In this document: positions 8,369-17,143 of the stretch, one piece after another
Layout: every line of letters begins with the position of its first letter
Numbering within the stretch: the stretch's first letter is position 1
Assembly: GCA_965207705.1 (NCBI GenBank)
Contig: OZ242292.1
Span: 558,001 to 622,000 of the forward strand
Direction of reading: 5' to 3'
DNA: 64,000 nt
Origin: JAAOII01 sp965207705
GTDB taxonomy: Bacteria > Pseudomonadota > Gammaproteobacteria > CBDBNL01 > JAAOII01
Translations under genes and position numbers: made by a program
Notes under the pieces: generated by a model
Database searches by the model: none
What the model was told of the DNA's origin: nothing
The model's input: only the letters and a program-made list of their open reading frames with translations

Positions 8369-9664
8369 ATGAAAACAAAGATAAAGTCCTTTGCAATTTT
8401 GCTAGGTTTTCTTATGTTTTTTATAAGTGGCTATGCAGCTGCTGATTGTGTTGTTGAAGAACCCTCTTCAAGAACTAATATTGATATACTTTCAAATACC
8501 TTTCCTTCGGTTAACCACTTGGCTAAGCAGATGGAATCTTGTTCTGGAGGAAAATTAAGAGTGCGCGCCAAGCTAACTAAAGAACACGTAGAGCTTAAGA
8601 AGTTAGCTATGTCTTCAAAGGGCAAAGCAAGCTATCAAATAATTCAGTTGTCAAACAATGACTTCTTAGAATATGTTCAAAGAGGATGGATAACCCCCAT
8701 AACTCAGTATGTAGAGAAATACAAATCAAAATATAATTTTGATGATATACCTCAAGCTGCTTGGGATACAGTAACCTACAAGGGTGAAATATATGTGATT
8801 CCAGTGCAACAAAATTTACAGCACTTCTTTTATCGATCAGACCTTTTTGAGAAGCATAATATCAAACCACCGCGTAATTATCGCGATGTAGTTAGGGCTG
8901 CGGCTAAACTCAAAAAAGCAGAAGGGATAGATTATCCTATAGGTCAAACCTTCGGCCGTGGTTGGAGTTTGGCTACTGAGTTCACCAACATATATATGTC
9001 TTTAGGCGGTGAATTCTTTGATGGCGACCTTCACCCTGTTTTTAATACTGATAAAGCTGGTAAAGAAGCCATTAAGATAATGAAAAGCATGCTTCCTTAT
9101 ATGTCGCCTAACGCCTTATCATTTTCTAATGATGATACTATGGTTGCATTTCAACAAGGTAAATCAGTATTAGGAAACCTCTGGGCTTCCCGCGCTGGTA
9201 ATATGGACGATGCTAAAGTTTCTCAATTTGTAGGCAAGGTTGCTTATTCAGCAGCGCCTGCTGCTAAAGGCAAAGGAACTCCTGCTTCAACTGTCTTCTG
9301 GGATGGCTACGCTATTCCTGCAAATGTGCCTGCGTCTCAACGCGAACTGGCATTTCAGATAATAGCAGAAGCTACAGATAGTGAAAGTATGTTATCTGGC
9401 GGTGACTTGGCATTCTTCTCACGTGAATCAGTTAATACTAATGCTGATTTAGTTAAGGAGAATCGCTATTGGCCTGCTCTATTAGATACTGTAAAGGGAG
9501 GGGCTCCAGCATATCCTGGTTCGCCATACTTCTCTATAGCGCATACTGCCATTGGCACCTATGTTGCGGATGCTCTGTCAGATAAACTGACAGCTGCTGA
9601 GGCATTAAACAATGCTGCCAACGAGTATACTAAAGAAGCAAAAGTTAAGGGCTTTATTAAATAG
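8369..9664 (+). CDS. ABC transporter solute-binding protein, family 1 (sugar type)
   Basis: Periplasmic binding protein, 431 residues from the chosen ATG. The signal peptide runs MKTKIKSFAILLGFLMFFIS and is cleaved near GYAAA-DC. An upstream in-frame ATG at 8342 would add nine residues ahead of the signal. The mature protein shows family features such as YKGEIYVIPVQQN, FYRSDLFEKHNIKPP, and C-terminal repeats of aromatic ligand-pocket segments. The CUT1 permeases and ATPase it should serve are 10.5 kb downstream on the same strand (20116-22944). A strong terminator follows its stop, which would give more binding protein than downstream products. Confidence 0.88.
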   Translation: MKTKIKSFAILLGFLMFFISGYAAADCVVEEPSSRTNIDILSNTFPSVNHLAKQMESCSGGKLRVRAKLTKEHVELKKLAMSSKGKASYQIIQLSNNDFLEYVQRGWITPITQYVEKYKSKYNFDDIPQAAWDTVTYKGEIYVIPVQQNLQHFFYRSDLFEKHNIKPPRNYRDVVRAAAKLKKAEGIDYPIGQTFGRGWSLATEFTNIYMSLGGEFFDGDLHPVFNTDKAGKEAIKIMKSMLPYMSPNALSFSNDDTMVAFQQGKSVLGNLWASRAGNMDDAKVSQFVGKVAYSAAPAAKGKGTPASTVFWDGYAIPANVPASQRELAFQIIAEATDSESMLSGGDLAFFSRESVNTNADLVKENRYWPALLDTVKGGAPAYPGSPYFSIAHTAIGTYVADALSDKLTAAEALNNAANEYTKEAKVKGFIK

Positions 9665-9695
9665 TTCCCAACTCAATAATACTAATTAATATCCA

Positions 9696-9727
9696 ATACA
9701 GGGAGTATATGCTCCCTGTATTTTTTT
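9696..9727 (+). terminator. Rho-independent terminator after the solute-binding protein gene
   Basis: A perfect 10-bp stem (ATACAGGGAG at 9696-9705 with CTCCCTGTAT at 9712-9721), a 6-nt loop and a run of seven T. It lies in the 72-bp gap before the cupin gene, whose ATG follows only 10 nt later. Cupin expression would therefore need read-through or a promoter that I do not see. Confidence 0.85.
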
Positions 9728-9736
9728 CAATTCAAT

Positions 9737-10762
9737 ATGTCAAATTCATTACAGAATATGTTAGTTCGTTATGATGAACTAATCCCGTGCAAAAATGCAT
9801 TTGTTGATAGTCGTAGCCCTGGCTCCGACCAAAAAGAAAACTTCACCATAATTGGTCCCGGAGTATCAGAAAATCCTAACCAGCATGTACACATACCAGT
9901 GCCGCACGGATTTAATATAGGGGGAGCTCGTCAGCCAGTGGGCTGCTTGAATTCTCAACACAGTCACCTCACTGCTGAGGTATTTATTGTCCATTCAGGT
10001 AAATGGAAATTTAAATGGGGAGTCAATGGAGACGATGGTTCCATTGAAATGGGTCCTGGTGATACCATCTCTTTGCCTACCAATATGTTCCGTGGTTTTG
10101 AAAACATAGGCAATAATACAGGTTTTATGTTTGCGGTTTTAGGGGGAGATGATCCTGGACGTGTAACCTGGGCGCCTGCTGTTTTTGAGCTGGCAAAGGA
10201 GCATGGCTTAGTTCTACTAAAAGGCGGTAAACTCATTGATACCACTCAGGGAGAAGAAGTGCCAGCAGATGCAGAGTTGGAGCACCCTCCAAGTGAGGAT
10301 GAAATTGCTCAGCTTAAGTCCCCTTCAAACTCAGATATGGCAGGAGTGGTAGTTAGCTTTGATTCTCTTACTAATACCCCCTCAGCAAATCTTTTGTTAG
10401 AGACCAAAGGTAGTATTGAGGAGTGTCCGGTTATAACACCACAGGATACTAACGATGGCTTTAAGAGCGGTCCCATATCAGGTTGGTGGAAGCATGGTTT
10501 TAACCTCCGTTGTGTCAAGATGGATAAGGGCGCATCAATAGCTAAGCATACAAGGACTGAAGAAGAAGTTATACTGATGTATAAAGGAGAGTTAATAATT
10601 AATTTGAGCAATAATGGAAAAGAAGAACAAATCATCTTAAAAAGTGGTGATATTCTTACTATTCCTGTAGGGGCAGAGCGTAGTTGGGAAAGTAATGCTG
10701 CTGATACAGCTGCTTTTGTAGTGCATGGTGGTGATAATCCCAGTGCTCCCCAGTTTTCTTAA
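9737..10762 (+). CDS. Bicupin protein
   Basis: 341 residues with two cupin beta-barrels. The first (about residues 60-140) has HSHLTAEVFIVHSG, giving His-x-His and Glu metal ligands, and GPGDTISLPTNMFRGFEN. The second (about residues 250-335) has KHTRTEEEVILMYKG and KSGDILTIPVGAERSWES and keeps fewer ligands. Bicupins include dioxygenases and isomerases as well as non-catalytic members, so the reaction is unknown. It begins 10 nt after the terminator and is followed by the MetE-like gene. Confidence 0.8.
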   Translation: MSNSLQNMLVRYDELIPCKNAFVDSRSPGSDQKENFTIIGPGVSENPNQHVHIPVPHGFNIGGARQPVGCLNSQHSHLTAEVFIVHSGKWKFKWGVNGDDGSIEMGPGDTISLPTNMFRGFENIGNNTGFMFAVLGGDDPGRVTWAPAVFELAKEHGLVLLKGGKLIDTTQGEEVPADAELEHPPSEDEIAQLKSPSNSDMAGVVVSFDSLTNTPSANLLLETKGSIEECPVITPQDTNDGFKSGPISGWWKHGFNLRCVKMDKGASIAKHTRTEEEVILMYKGELIINLSNNGKEEQIILKSGDILTIPVGAERSWESNAADTAAFVVHGGDNPSAPQFS

Positions 10763-10832
10763 GCTTTCTAATTCATTAATTACCTTGAACTACAAGCATA
10801 ATTAACCTGTACTAAATATCTACTAAATATAT

Positions 10833-11942
10833 ATGTTGACCACTCATGTTGGTAGTTTGCCACGCGGCGAACGTTTAACCGAACTAATTTTTGCCAAGGA
10901 TAAAGGCGAGCTTGCCGATGAATCAGAGCTAGCTAAGCTAGTGCGGGCTTCCGTATTTGAGGTTGTTGGGCGGCAAAAGGAAGTGGGCATATCTATCCCA
11001 TCCGATGGGGAGATGAGCAAAATATCTTATGCAACCTATATAGGAGAAAGATTAAGTGGTTTTGCAGGTGATAGCCCGCGCCAACCGCCAGCCGACTTAG
11101 AGGATTATCCTAATTATTTAAAAAAGATTGCGGCAAGTGGCGGCACTCCCACCTACAAGAAACCCAAGTGTGTAGGACCGATTAGGGTAAAAAATATTGA
11201 ACCATTGCAAACAGACATACAAAATATGCTTGATGCAATGAAGGAGCATGATTATCAACAAGGTTTTATGAATTCTGCTTCGCCAGGGGTTATAAGTATG
11301 TTTCAACCATCCGAGTATCATAAGCAATATAAGGATTACTTGTATGAACTGGCAGATGCTATGAGCACTGAGTATAAAGCCATAGTAGATAGCGGATTAA
11401 CTTTACAGATTGATGCTCCTGACCTGGCGCTTGGCAGACATATTATGTATAAGGATAAGAGCGATGATGAGTTTATCACTCAGGCAGAATTACATATTGA
11501 GGCGTTAAATCATGCCTTGACTGGAATTGACCCTCAGTCGGTTCGGCTGCATATTTGCTGGGGTAACTATGAAGGTCCTCATCATTGTGATTTAGATATG
11601 GCAAAAATAATGCCATTGATAGTTGCTAAAGCAAAGCCCTCAATTTTATTATTTGAAAACTCTAATCCTCGGCATGCGCATGAGTGGCGAATATGGCAAG
11701 ATATGCCGCTTAGGGATGACCATATTCTAGTGCCTGGAGCAATTGATTCTACCACTAACTTTATTGAGCATCCACAGGTGGTTGCTGACCGCTTAACCAG
11801 ATTTATTGATATTGTGGGTAAAGATAGGGTTATTGCTGGGACTGATTGTGGGTTTTCTACCTTTGCTGGCTTTGGCGTCGTAGATGCTGACATTACTTAT
11901 GCCAAATTGCGCTCCCTTGTTGTAGGGGCCAGTATTGTTTAA
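10833..11942 (+). CDS. MetE C-terminal-like zinc methyltransferase family protein
   Basis: 369-residue TIM-barrel related to the catalytic half of cobalamin-independent methionine synthase and to epoxyalkane:coenzyme M transferase. The start TTHVGSLPRGERL is typical. The zinc ligands are all present: His and Cys in RLHICWGNYEG (about residue 240), Glu in ILLFENSNPR, and Cys in VIAGTDCGFSTF. The catalytic Asp region is QIDAPDLA. It lacks the N-terminal half of MetE, so it is a stand-alone member that could transfer a thiol, methyl or alkyl group. True methionine synthesis is less likely given the catabolic surroundings. Confidence 0.82.
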   Translation: MLTTHVGSLPRGERLTELIFAKDKGELADESELAKLVRASVFEVVGRQKEVGISIPSDGEMSKISYATYIGERLSGFAGDSPRQPPADLEDYPNYLKKIAASGGTPTYKKPKCVGPIRVKNIEPLQTDIQNMLDAMKEHDYQQGFMNSASPGVISMFQPSEYHKQYKDYLYELADAMSTEYKAIVDSGLTLQIDAPDLALGRHIMYKDKSDDEFITQAELHIEALNHALTGIDPQSVRLHICWGNYEGPHHCDLDMAKIMPLIVAKAKPSILLFENSNPRHAHEWRIWQDMPLRDDHILVPGAIDSTTNFIEHPQVVADRLTRFIDIVGKDRVIAGTDCGFSTFAGFGVVDADITYAKLRSLVVGASIV

Positions 11943-12022
11943 TATAGGGACGGTTTTATATTCATCCCCTCTTTGCTCTCCCCCCCTTTGAGTCCCTCGC
12001 CTCTACAAGAAAATAAACAGCC

Positions 12023-12754
12023 ATGCCTGCTAACCCTGATAATTCACTCCCCCATCTAGTACTCATCCCAGGCATGATGTGTGACCACAGATTATGGCGA
12101 CATCAGATAGAACATTTTTCTACTGAATATCAAATTCATGTTCCCGAGATACGGAAACACAAAACCATTGAGGAGGTTGCTCAAGCAATTATAGATTCTT
12201 TGCCAGAGTGTAGCTTTACTGTGGCTGGCTTATCCATGGGTGGCATAATTTTAATGGAACTACTGCGGGTTTTTCCTGAAAGGATAAGTAGCTGTATTCT
12301 TATGGATACCAATCATCGCGCGGAAATTATGTCACGACAAAAGTCAAGAAAGGGAGAGATTGAAGAAGTTATGAATGGTGGCTTGCGTGATATTATGATT
12401 ACCAGGATGAAGCCAGCTTATATGCTGCCGGGACACGTCTATCCGCAAGAATTTTTAGACCTAATATTAGATATGGCATTGCAACAGGGCAATGAGGTAT
12501 TTGCTAATCAATCTGTAGCATTAAGAGATAGACGCGATTACACTCAAACAATGCAACAGATTAGTTGCCCCACATTAATTTTGTATGGAGAAAAAGATTT
12601 ATTATGCCCCCCCTTTCGTCATCAGGAGATGTTTGGTTTGCTGGCAGATAATATCACCAAGGATATTGTTGAAATAAAGGACAGCGGGCACCTTACCCCC
12701 TTGGAACAGCCAGATGCAGTTAATATTGCAATACGCAATTGGCTCATTAAGTGA
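12023..12754 (+). CDS. Alpha/beta hydrolase
   Basis: 243-residue cytoplasmic hydrolase. The oxyanion region is LVLIPGMMCDHRLW, the nucleophile elbow is VAGLSMGGI, the acid is in LYGEKDLLCPP, and the catalytic His is in KDSGHLTPLEQP. The triad is complete. Substrate is not predictable and could be an ester, lactone or C-C bond in whatever the block degrades. It follows the MetE-like gene by 80 bp. Confidence 0.88.
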   Translation: MPANPDNSLPHLVLIPGMMCDHRLWRHQIEHFSTEYQIHVPEIRKHKTIEEVAQAIIDSLPECSFTVAGLSMGGIILMELLRVFPERISSCILMDTNHRAEIMSRQKSRKGEIEEVMNGGLRDIMITRMKPAYMLPGHVYPQEFLDLILDMALQQGNEVFANQSVALRDRRDYTQTMQQISCPTLILYGEKDLLCPPFRHQEMFGLLADNITKDIVEIKDSGHLTPLEQPDAVNIAIRNWLIK

Positions 12755-12804
12755 TTTTGCCGAAAATTAATTTTTAATATTTATTGAATTAATTTTATTT
12801 AATC

Positions 12805-12833
12805 TTGATTTAATTATTATTTCTTTGTATAAT
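12805..12833 (+). promoter_or_regulatory. Candidate sigma-70 promoter
   Basis: TTGATT (12805-12810), 17-bp spacer, TATAAT (12828-12833), inside the 313-bp gap between the hydrolase and the repeat lipoprotein. It would give a 5' leader of about 225 nt. Nothing else recognisable is in the gap apart from the second candidate promoter nearer the gene. Confidence 0.45.
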
Positions 12834-13013
12834 GCGTCTGTTTGCGCACTAATATCAATGTGTTGGCTGTAAAGTCAATCTAGCAAATTATGTGTATTTT
12901 TGTATAGTTATGCTCTATCTGTAGTTCATAATGAGATATTTTTCCTAGTTGGCAATGCATCTTTGTATGTGCGTGATATATACATCCAGAACAATGGGGA
13001 TACCTGTTGTGGG

Positions 13014-13041
13014 TTGGCTGTGCTTATGCACAATGTATAAA
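13014..13041 (+). promoter_or_regulatory. Second candidate promoter with a palindrome in its spacer
   Basis: TTGGCT (13014-13019), 16-bp spacer, TATAAA (13036-13041), 26 bp before the lipoprotein ATG. The spacer region contains the palindrome TGTGCTTATGCACA, which could be an operator. Confidence 0.35.
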
Positions 13042-13067
13042 TATTTTAAAACTAATGAAATTATATT

Positions 13068-16000
13068 ATGAGTAAATATATTACTAAAGAAATTAACTGT
13101 ATTTCTGTGGGGGCAACAAGAAAAATATTTCTTGCTATAAAGAGTAAAACTTCATCACTATCCCTATTTCTACTGCTTATATCAGTATTCATAGCATCTT
13201 GTAGTTCTTCTAGTTCTTCTAGTTCTTCTAGTGGGGAGGGAGGTAATCCAGGTCCAACAGTAAAAAATTGTGACGCCACTAATTCTTATAATGTCCAGAT
13301 ACCTTTTGATTCTACCCAGAACTCTATAAGTAATTCAAGTGACGTAGATTGTTTTAGCTTTACTCTGGCTACGGATGAGCAAGTAAATATTCACATAGCA
13401 AGTTCTGCTGATATAAATGGAGAACTTTTTTCTGATAATAGAGTTCTTGTCGGCTCCAAAACGACTCCCCCGGTCCAGATTAATAGAGGTTTAACGGCTG
13501 GTAGATATTATTTAAGGGTACGAGGCGGAGCAGCTGATGTGGTAGGGGTTTATACTTTGGCAATTGAGCACCCTTGCCCCCATAGTTCCGCGACCACCAT
13601 AGGACAACTCTCTTATCAATCTTCAGGTGAAACTCTAGTAGAAGGTGATGTTGATTGTTTTAGTTTCACTCTAACTTCTGGACACACTGTAGCTATATCA
13701 ACTGCGGGTTCAACTAACACACTAGGAAAGCTATATGCTTCTAACGGGGATCTTATTGAAACCAATAACGATGGTGGCGACAGTAATAATTTTGAGATTA
13801 GAAGATTACTAAGCGCTGGCATCTATTATGCGGAAGTCACCTCAGAATTTGGATCGATTGGTTCTTATACTTTAGATATTGCGCGGGTCTTTCCGGATGA
13901 TGCTTGTCCGAGTGATAGTTCTGAAATTATATCAATTCCCTATACGTCATCTAGTTTAATATTGGCAGATGAAGGTGACGGAAAGTGTTTTAGCTTTACC
14001 CTAACTGCTGAACGTGATATAGAAATATCAACAACGGGTTCAACTAACACACAAGGAAAGTTATATAGTTCTGATGGAAATATTATTGCAACGGCTCAAG
14101 ACAGCAATGACGGCAATAATTTTGAGATTAGAACAGCTCTAGCACAGGGGACCTATTATGTAGAAGTCACTTCAGAAGATAGATCTACTGGTTCTTATAT
14201 TTTGAATCTTTTCCAGATCTTTAGGGCAGGTGATTGTTTTGGTGATACGAATGATATTACTTCCATAGCATCATTGCCCCATACCTCCTCTAATTCATTG
14301 GCAGATGCAAGGGAAGGAGATTGTTTTAGTTTCATTCTAAATTCTCCGCGCACTGTATCCATATCAACGGCGGGTTCAACTAATACACTCGGAAGGTTAT
14401 ATAGTTCTGATGAAAATCTTCTTGCATCTAATAGCGATGATGGCGGCGGTAATAACTTTGAGATTAGAAGATTACTAGATGCTGACACCTATTATGTAGA
14501 AGTTACCTCAGAAACTCAAAGCGGTGGTTCTTATACCTTGAATCTTGAAGAGGTCTTTACAGATGGCGATTGTTCTGCTAATGATATTATTGATATATCA
14601 TTTCCCCATACCTCCTCTAATTCATTGGCAAATGCAATGGATGGACATTGTTTTAGTTTCAATCTAGCAGAAGCAAGAAGTGTAAACATCCGTACAACGG
14701 GAATAAACACAGACGTTGTGTTATATTCTTCTGATGGTACTTCTATTGTTGGGAGTGATACGTCTGGCACATCTAGTGTCACAGCAGACCTGGCTGCGGA
14801 TACCTATTATGTTGAGATTACTGGGGATAGGGGCGGTTCGTATACGTTATATCTTGACCTGGTCTTTGATGAAACTGATTGTCGTGCTAATAGCGCTATT
14901 TCCATAGCATCAATTCCATATACCTCCCCTAATCAAATATTAGCAGATGAGGGAAGTGGGCATTGTTTTACATTCACTCTAACTCCTGGTACTGCACGTA
15001 ATATAGAAATATCAACTAAGGGTCCAACTGATACACGGGGAAGATTATATACCTCTAGCTCTAGTACTCCTTTTAGGGAGGTTCGAAGTGGCGGTACAGG
15101 CGGTAATTTTAAGATTAGCGAATCCCTAACTGCTGGGACCTATTATGTGGTAGTCACCTCGGATAATAGAGATACAGGTAGTTACACTTTAGAGATTCCT
15201 GCTTCAATATCGCTTAGCCATGCTGGCAGCGTAGAGGATACAACAACCGGGACCACAAGTATAGGTCCACTTGAACTAGATGGTGCTACTGCTGTCACTA
15301 CTGCTGTAGTGGGCGGAACTACTTATTTATTTGTGGCTGGCTATAGTGATGATGGGGTGAGTGTTTTTCGAGTTGCTAATGATGGCACTCTTACCAATGT
15401 TTATAATGCGAAAGACACAACATCTACAAACTTATTAGATGAAGCTGTTTCCTTAGCGACTGCGGCATTTGGTGGTAATACATATTTATATGTAACAGTA
15501 GCTGGTAAAGGAGGAGTGGCTCCTTTTCTCATTAACATGGATGGGACACTAAATTTTGTCGACTCGGAAGGATTTATTAATAGCCCTATTCTAGGAACAG
15601 ATGCAGATGACTCGATAGTAGTAACTGTAGGAAGTAATACCTATCTCTATGTAACATCCTCTATAAAAGATGCTTTGATAGGAATTCTAGCAAATAATTT
15701 TGATGTTATTAGTCAGCAACAAATCTCTAATAGTGATAACACAAATTATAAGCTAGATGGCGCAAAGGGTCTCGCAACTGCGGTAGTGGGTGAAAACACC
15801 TATCTTTACGTAACTGGCTCTGTTGATGATGGGATAACCGTCTTTGAAGTCCCAGAAGATTTTAGTCAGGGTTTGCGTTTCATTAATAGTTATGGAGATA
15901 AATCTTCTTTAGAGTTAGAAGGGGCAGGAGACGTAACTACTGCCAACATAGGAGGCACCAATTATCTTTTTGTGGCAGGTGCTGATGATGATGGAGTTAG

Positions 16001-16325
16001 TATATTCAGGATTAATAGTGGTGGCTCCTTATCGCATGTTAGTCGTATTACTAATATAGATCGTCCCAGAACGATGACAATCGAGGAGATTGGAGGTGCT
16101 ACCTTTCTATTTGTAGGGTCGTTTAATGACGATAAAATATATGTTTATAGAATCAATGCTGCCGGTATGTGGACCAGTATTACCAGTGTCTCTGATAGGG
16201 CGGATAGTTTATATCAGCTGAATGGTGTTGATGATCTCACAACTGCAGTAGTAGGCGGGAACACCTATTTATTCGTAGCTAGCTCTATTGATGATGGGGT
16301 TAGTGTGTTTAGGGTAAATCCTTAA
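13068..16325 (+). CDS. Large repeat lipoprotein: six PPC-like domains and a seven-bladed propeller
   Basis: 1085 residues, predicted to be anchored in the outer envelope. The lipobox is VFIASC with Cys45, followed by ten serines. Residues about 68-710 form six repeats of about 105 residues. Each opens with a Cys and contains a C-F-S/T-F-x-L strand (second Cys, probable disulfide), an acidic Gly/Asn turn, and a closing YYVEVTSE then GSYTLxL, like bacterial pre-peptidase C-terminal (PPC) domains. Residues about 715-1085 form seven repeats centred on TYLFVAG-x-DDGVSVFRV, consistent with a seven-bladed beta-propeller. No catalytic domain was recognised, so a binding or adhesion role is plausible. 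The N-terminal 25 residues before the hydrophobic core are unusually long for a lipoprotein signal. Confidence 0.8.
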   Translation: MSKYITKEINCISVGATRKIFLAIKSKTSSLSLFLLLISVFIASCSSSSSSSSSSGEGGNPGPTVKNCDATNSYNVQIPFDSTQNSISNSSDVDCFSFTLATDEQVNIHIASSADINGELFSDNRVLVGSKTTPPVQINRGLTAGRYYLRVRGGAADVVGVYTLAIEHPCPHSSATTIGQLSYQSSGETLVEGDVDCFSFTLTSGHTVAISTAGSTNTLGKLYASNGDLIETNNDGGDSNNFEIRRLLSAGIYYAEVTSEFGSIGSYTLDIARVFPDDACPSDSSEIISIPYTSSSLILADEGDGKCFSFTLTAERDIEISTTGSTNTQGKLYSSDGNIIATAQDSNDGNNFEIRTALAQGTYYVEVTSEDRSTGSYILNLFQIFRAGDCFGDTNDITSIASLPHTSSNSLADAREGDCFSFILNSPRTVSISTAGSTNTLGRLYSSDENLLASNSDDGGGNNFEIRRLLDADTYYVEVTSETQSGGSYTLNLEEVFTDGDCSANDIIDISFPHTSSNSLANAMDGHCFSFNLAEARSVNIRTTGINTDVVLYSSDGTSIVGSDTSGTSSVTADLAADTYYVEITGDRGGSYTLYLDLVFDETDCRANSAISIASIPYTSPNQILADEGSGHCFTFTLTPGTARNIEISTKGPTDTRGRLYTSSSSTPFREVRSGGTGGNFKISESLTAGTYYVVVTSDNRDTGSYTLEIPASISLSHAGSVEDTTTGTTSIGPLELDGATAVTTAVVGGTTYLFVAGYSDDGVSVFRVANDGTLTNVYNAKDTTSTNLLDEAVSLATAAFGGNTYLYVTVAGKGGVAPFLINMDGTLNFVDSEGFINSPILGTDADDSIVVTVGSNTYLYVTSSIKDALIGILANNFDVISQQQISNSDNTNYKLDGAKGLATAVVGENTYLYVTGSVDDGITVFEVPEDFSQGLRFINSYGDKSSLELEGAGDVTTANIGGTNYLFVAGADDDGVSIFRINSGGSLSHVSRITNIDRPRTMTIEEIGGATFLFVGSFNDDKIYVYRINAAGMWTSITSVSDRADSLYQLNGVDDLTTAVVGGNTYLFVASSIDDGVSVFRVNP
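13203..13232 (+). repeat. 9-bp in-frame microsatellite (AGTTCTTCT x3 plus AGT)
   Basis: Three perfect copies of AGTTCTTCT plus a partial fourth encode the Ser10 tract right after the lipidated Cys of the repeat lipoprotein. Changes in copy number would alter linker length without shifting the frame. Confidence 0.95.
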
Positions 16326-16364
16326 ATTTAGTTAATCAATTTTTAAGTAATTAATATTTTTATT

Positions 16365-17012
16365 ATGTGTATATATAAATTATGTTTTAAGGGATATTTA
16401 TCCCTATTGGTAATGTTATTTTTATCTTTAGTGCCAGTTGGCGCTATGGAAATTGAAGACAAAACCTCGTTAGATATATGGAGAGATTATGGTAAATTAG
16501 CTGATACAGACGGTGATGGGTTATTAGAGATACATAACCCAGATTCTTTACAGCTTATCAATTTAGATCTAGCCGCTGGCTATGAACTACTTGGTGATAT
16601 AGAGTTATCTGATTCTGATAACTGGCAGCCCATTGGAACCAGTGATAGCCCTTTCACTGGGGTTTTAGATGGCAATAGCCATCGCGTGACCTTCTCAAAT
16701 ATTAGCATAGGACTATTTGGTTACTTAAGAGATGCCCAAATTAGCAATATTCGTATAGAAGCCGATGGATTCGTTTCAGAAGGGTCGAGTGGAATACTGG
16801 CAGGCAGTTCTTACAATAGCGATATAGCTAATATTCATTTAAAAGTTAATAGTCCCACAAGAACAACCGTGGTTACTGAACTATTAGTTGGTTATATGGA
16901 AGGAGGGATAATCTGGGAGTCCTCTAATAGTATAGAATCTACTGACCTGGATAATTCACAAATTCAGTCATTAGGTTCTGATAATAAGATCAATGGGCAA
17001 GAACATCAATAG
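16365..17012 (+). CDS. Secreted GLUG-like repeat protein
   Basis: 215 residues with an N-terminal signal peptide (hydrophobic core LSLLVMLFLSLVPVG, cleavage near GAMEIE). The mature start DTDGDGLLEIHN is a calcium-binding-like Asp/Gly motif. It is followed by ELLGDIELSDSDNWQPIG, SPFTGVLDGNSHRVTFSN, and GLFGYLRDAQISNIRIE, the layout of short right-handed beta-helix proteins with GLUG motifs. It starts 40 bp after the repeat lipoprotein and may be co-transcribed as a partner surface protein. It is short for this group and lacks a sorting domain. Confidence 0.65.
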   Translation: MCIYKLCFKGYLSLLVMLFLSLVPVGAMEIEDKTSLDIWRDYGKLADTDGDGLLEIHNPDSLQLINLDLAAGYELLGDIELSDSDNWQPIGTSDSPFTGVLDGNSHRVTFSNISIGLFGYLRDAQISNIRIEADGFVSEGSSGILAGSSYNSDIANIHLKVNSPTRTTVVTELLVGYMEGGIIWESSNSIESTDLDNSQIQSLGSDNKINGQEHQ

Positions 17013-17143
17013 ATAATAACAAACGAATATCTGGTTTCACTAGATTTAATTAAGCCAGATAACTGGATAATTCTTTTTACTTACGAGAGAAACACTAATT
17101 ATCTTGTTGGTGGAGGAAATTAAGTATATAATCTCCTTTACTT

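Noticed and set aside
17028..17061. Terminator from the 7-bp inverted repeat TATCTGG/CCAGATA after the small secreted protein
   Set aside because: The loop is long and no T-tract follows directly, so support is too weak to list.
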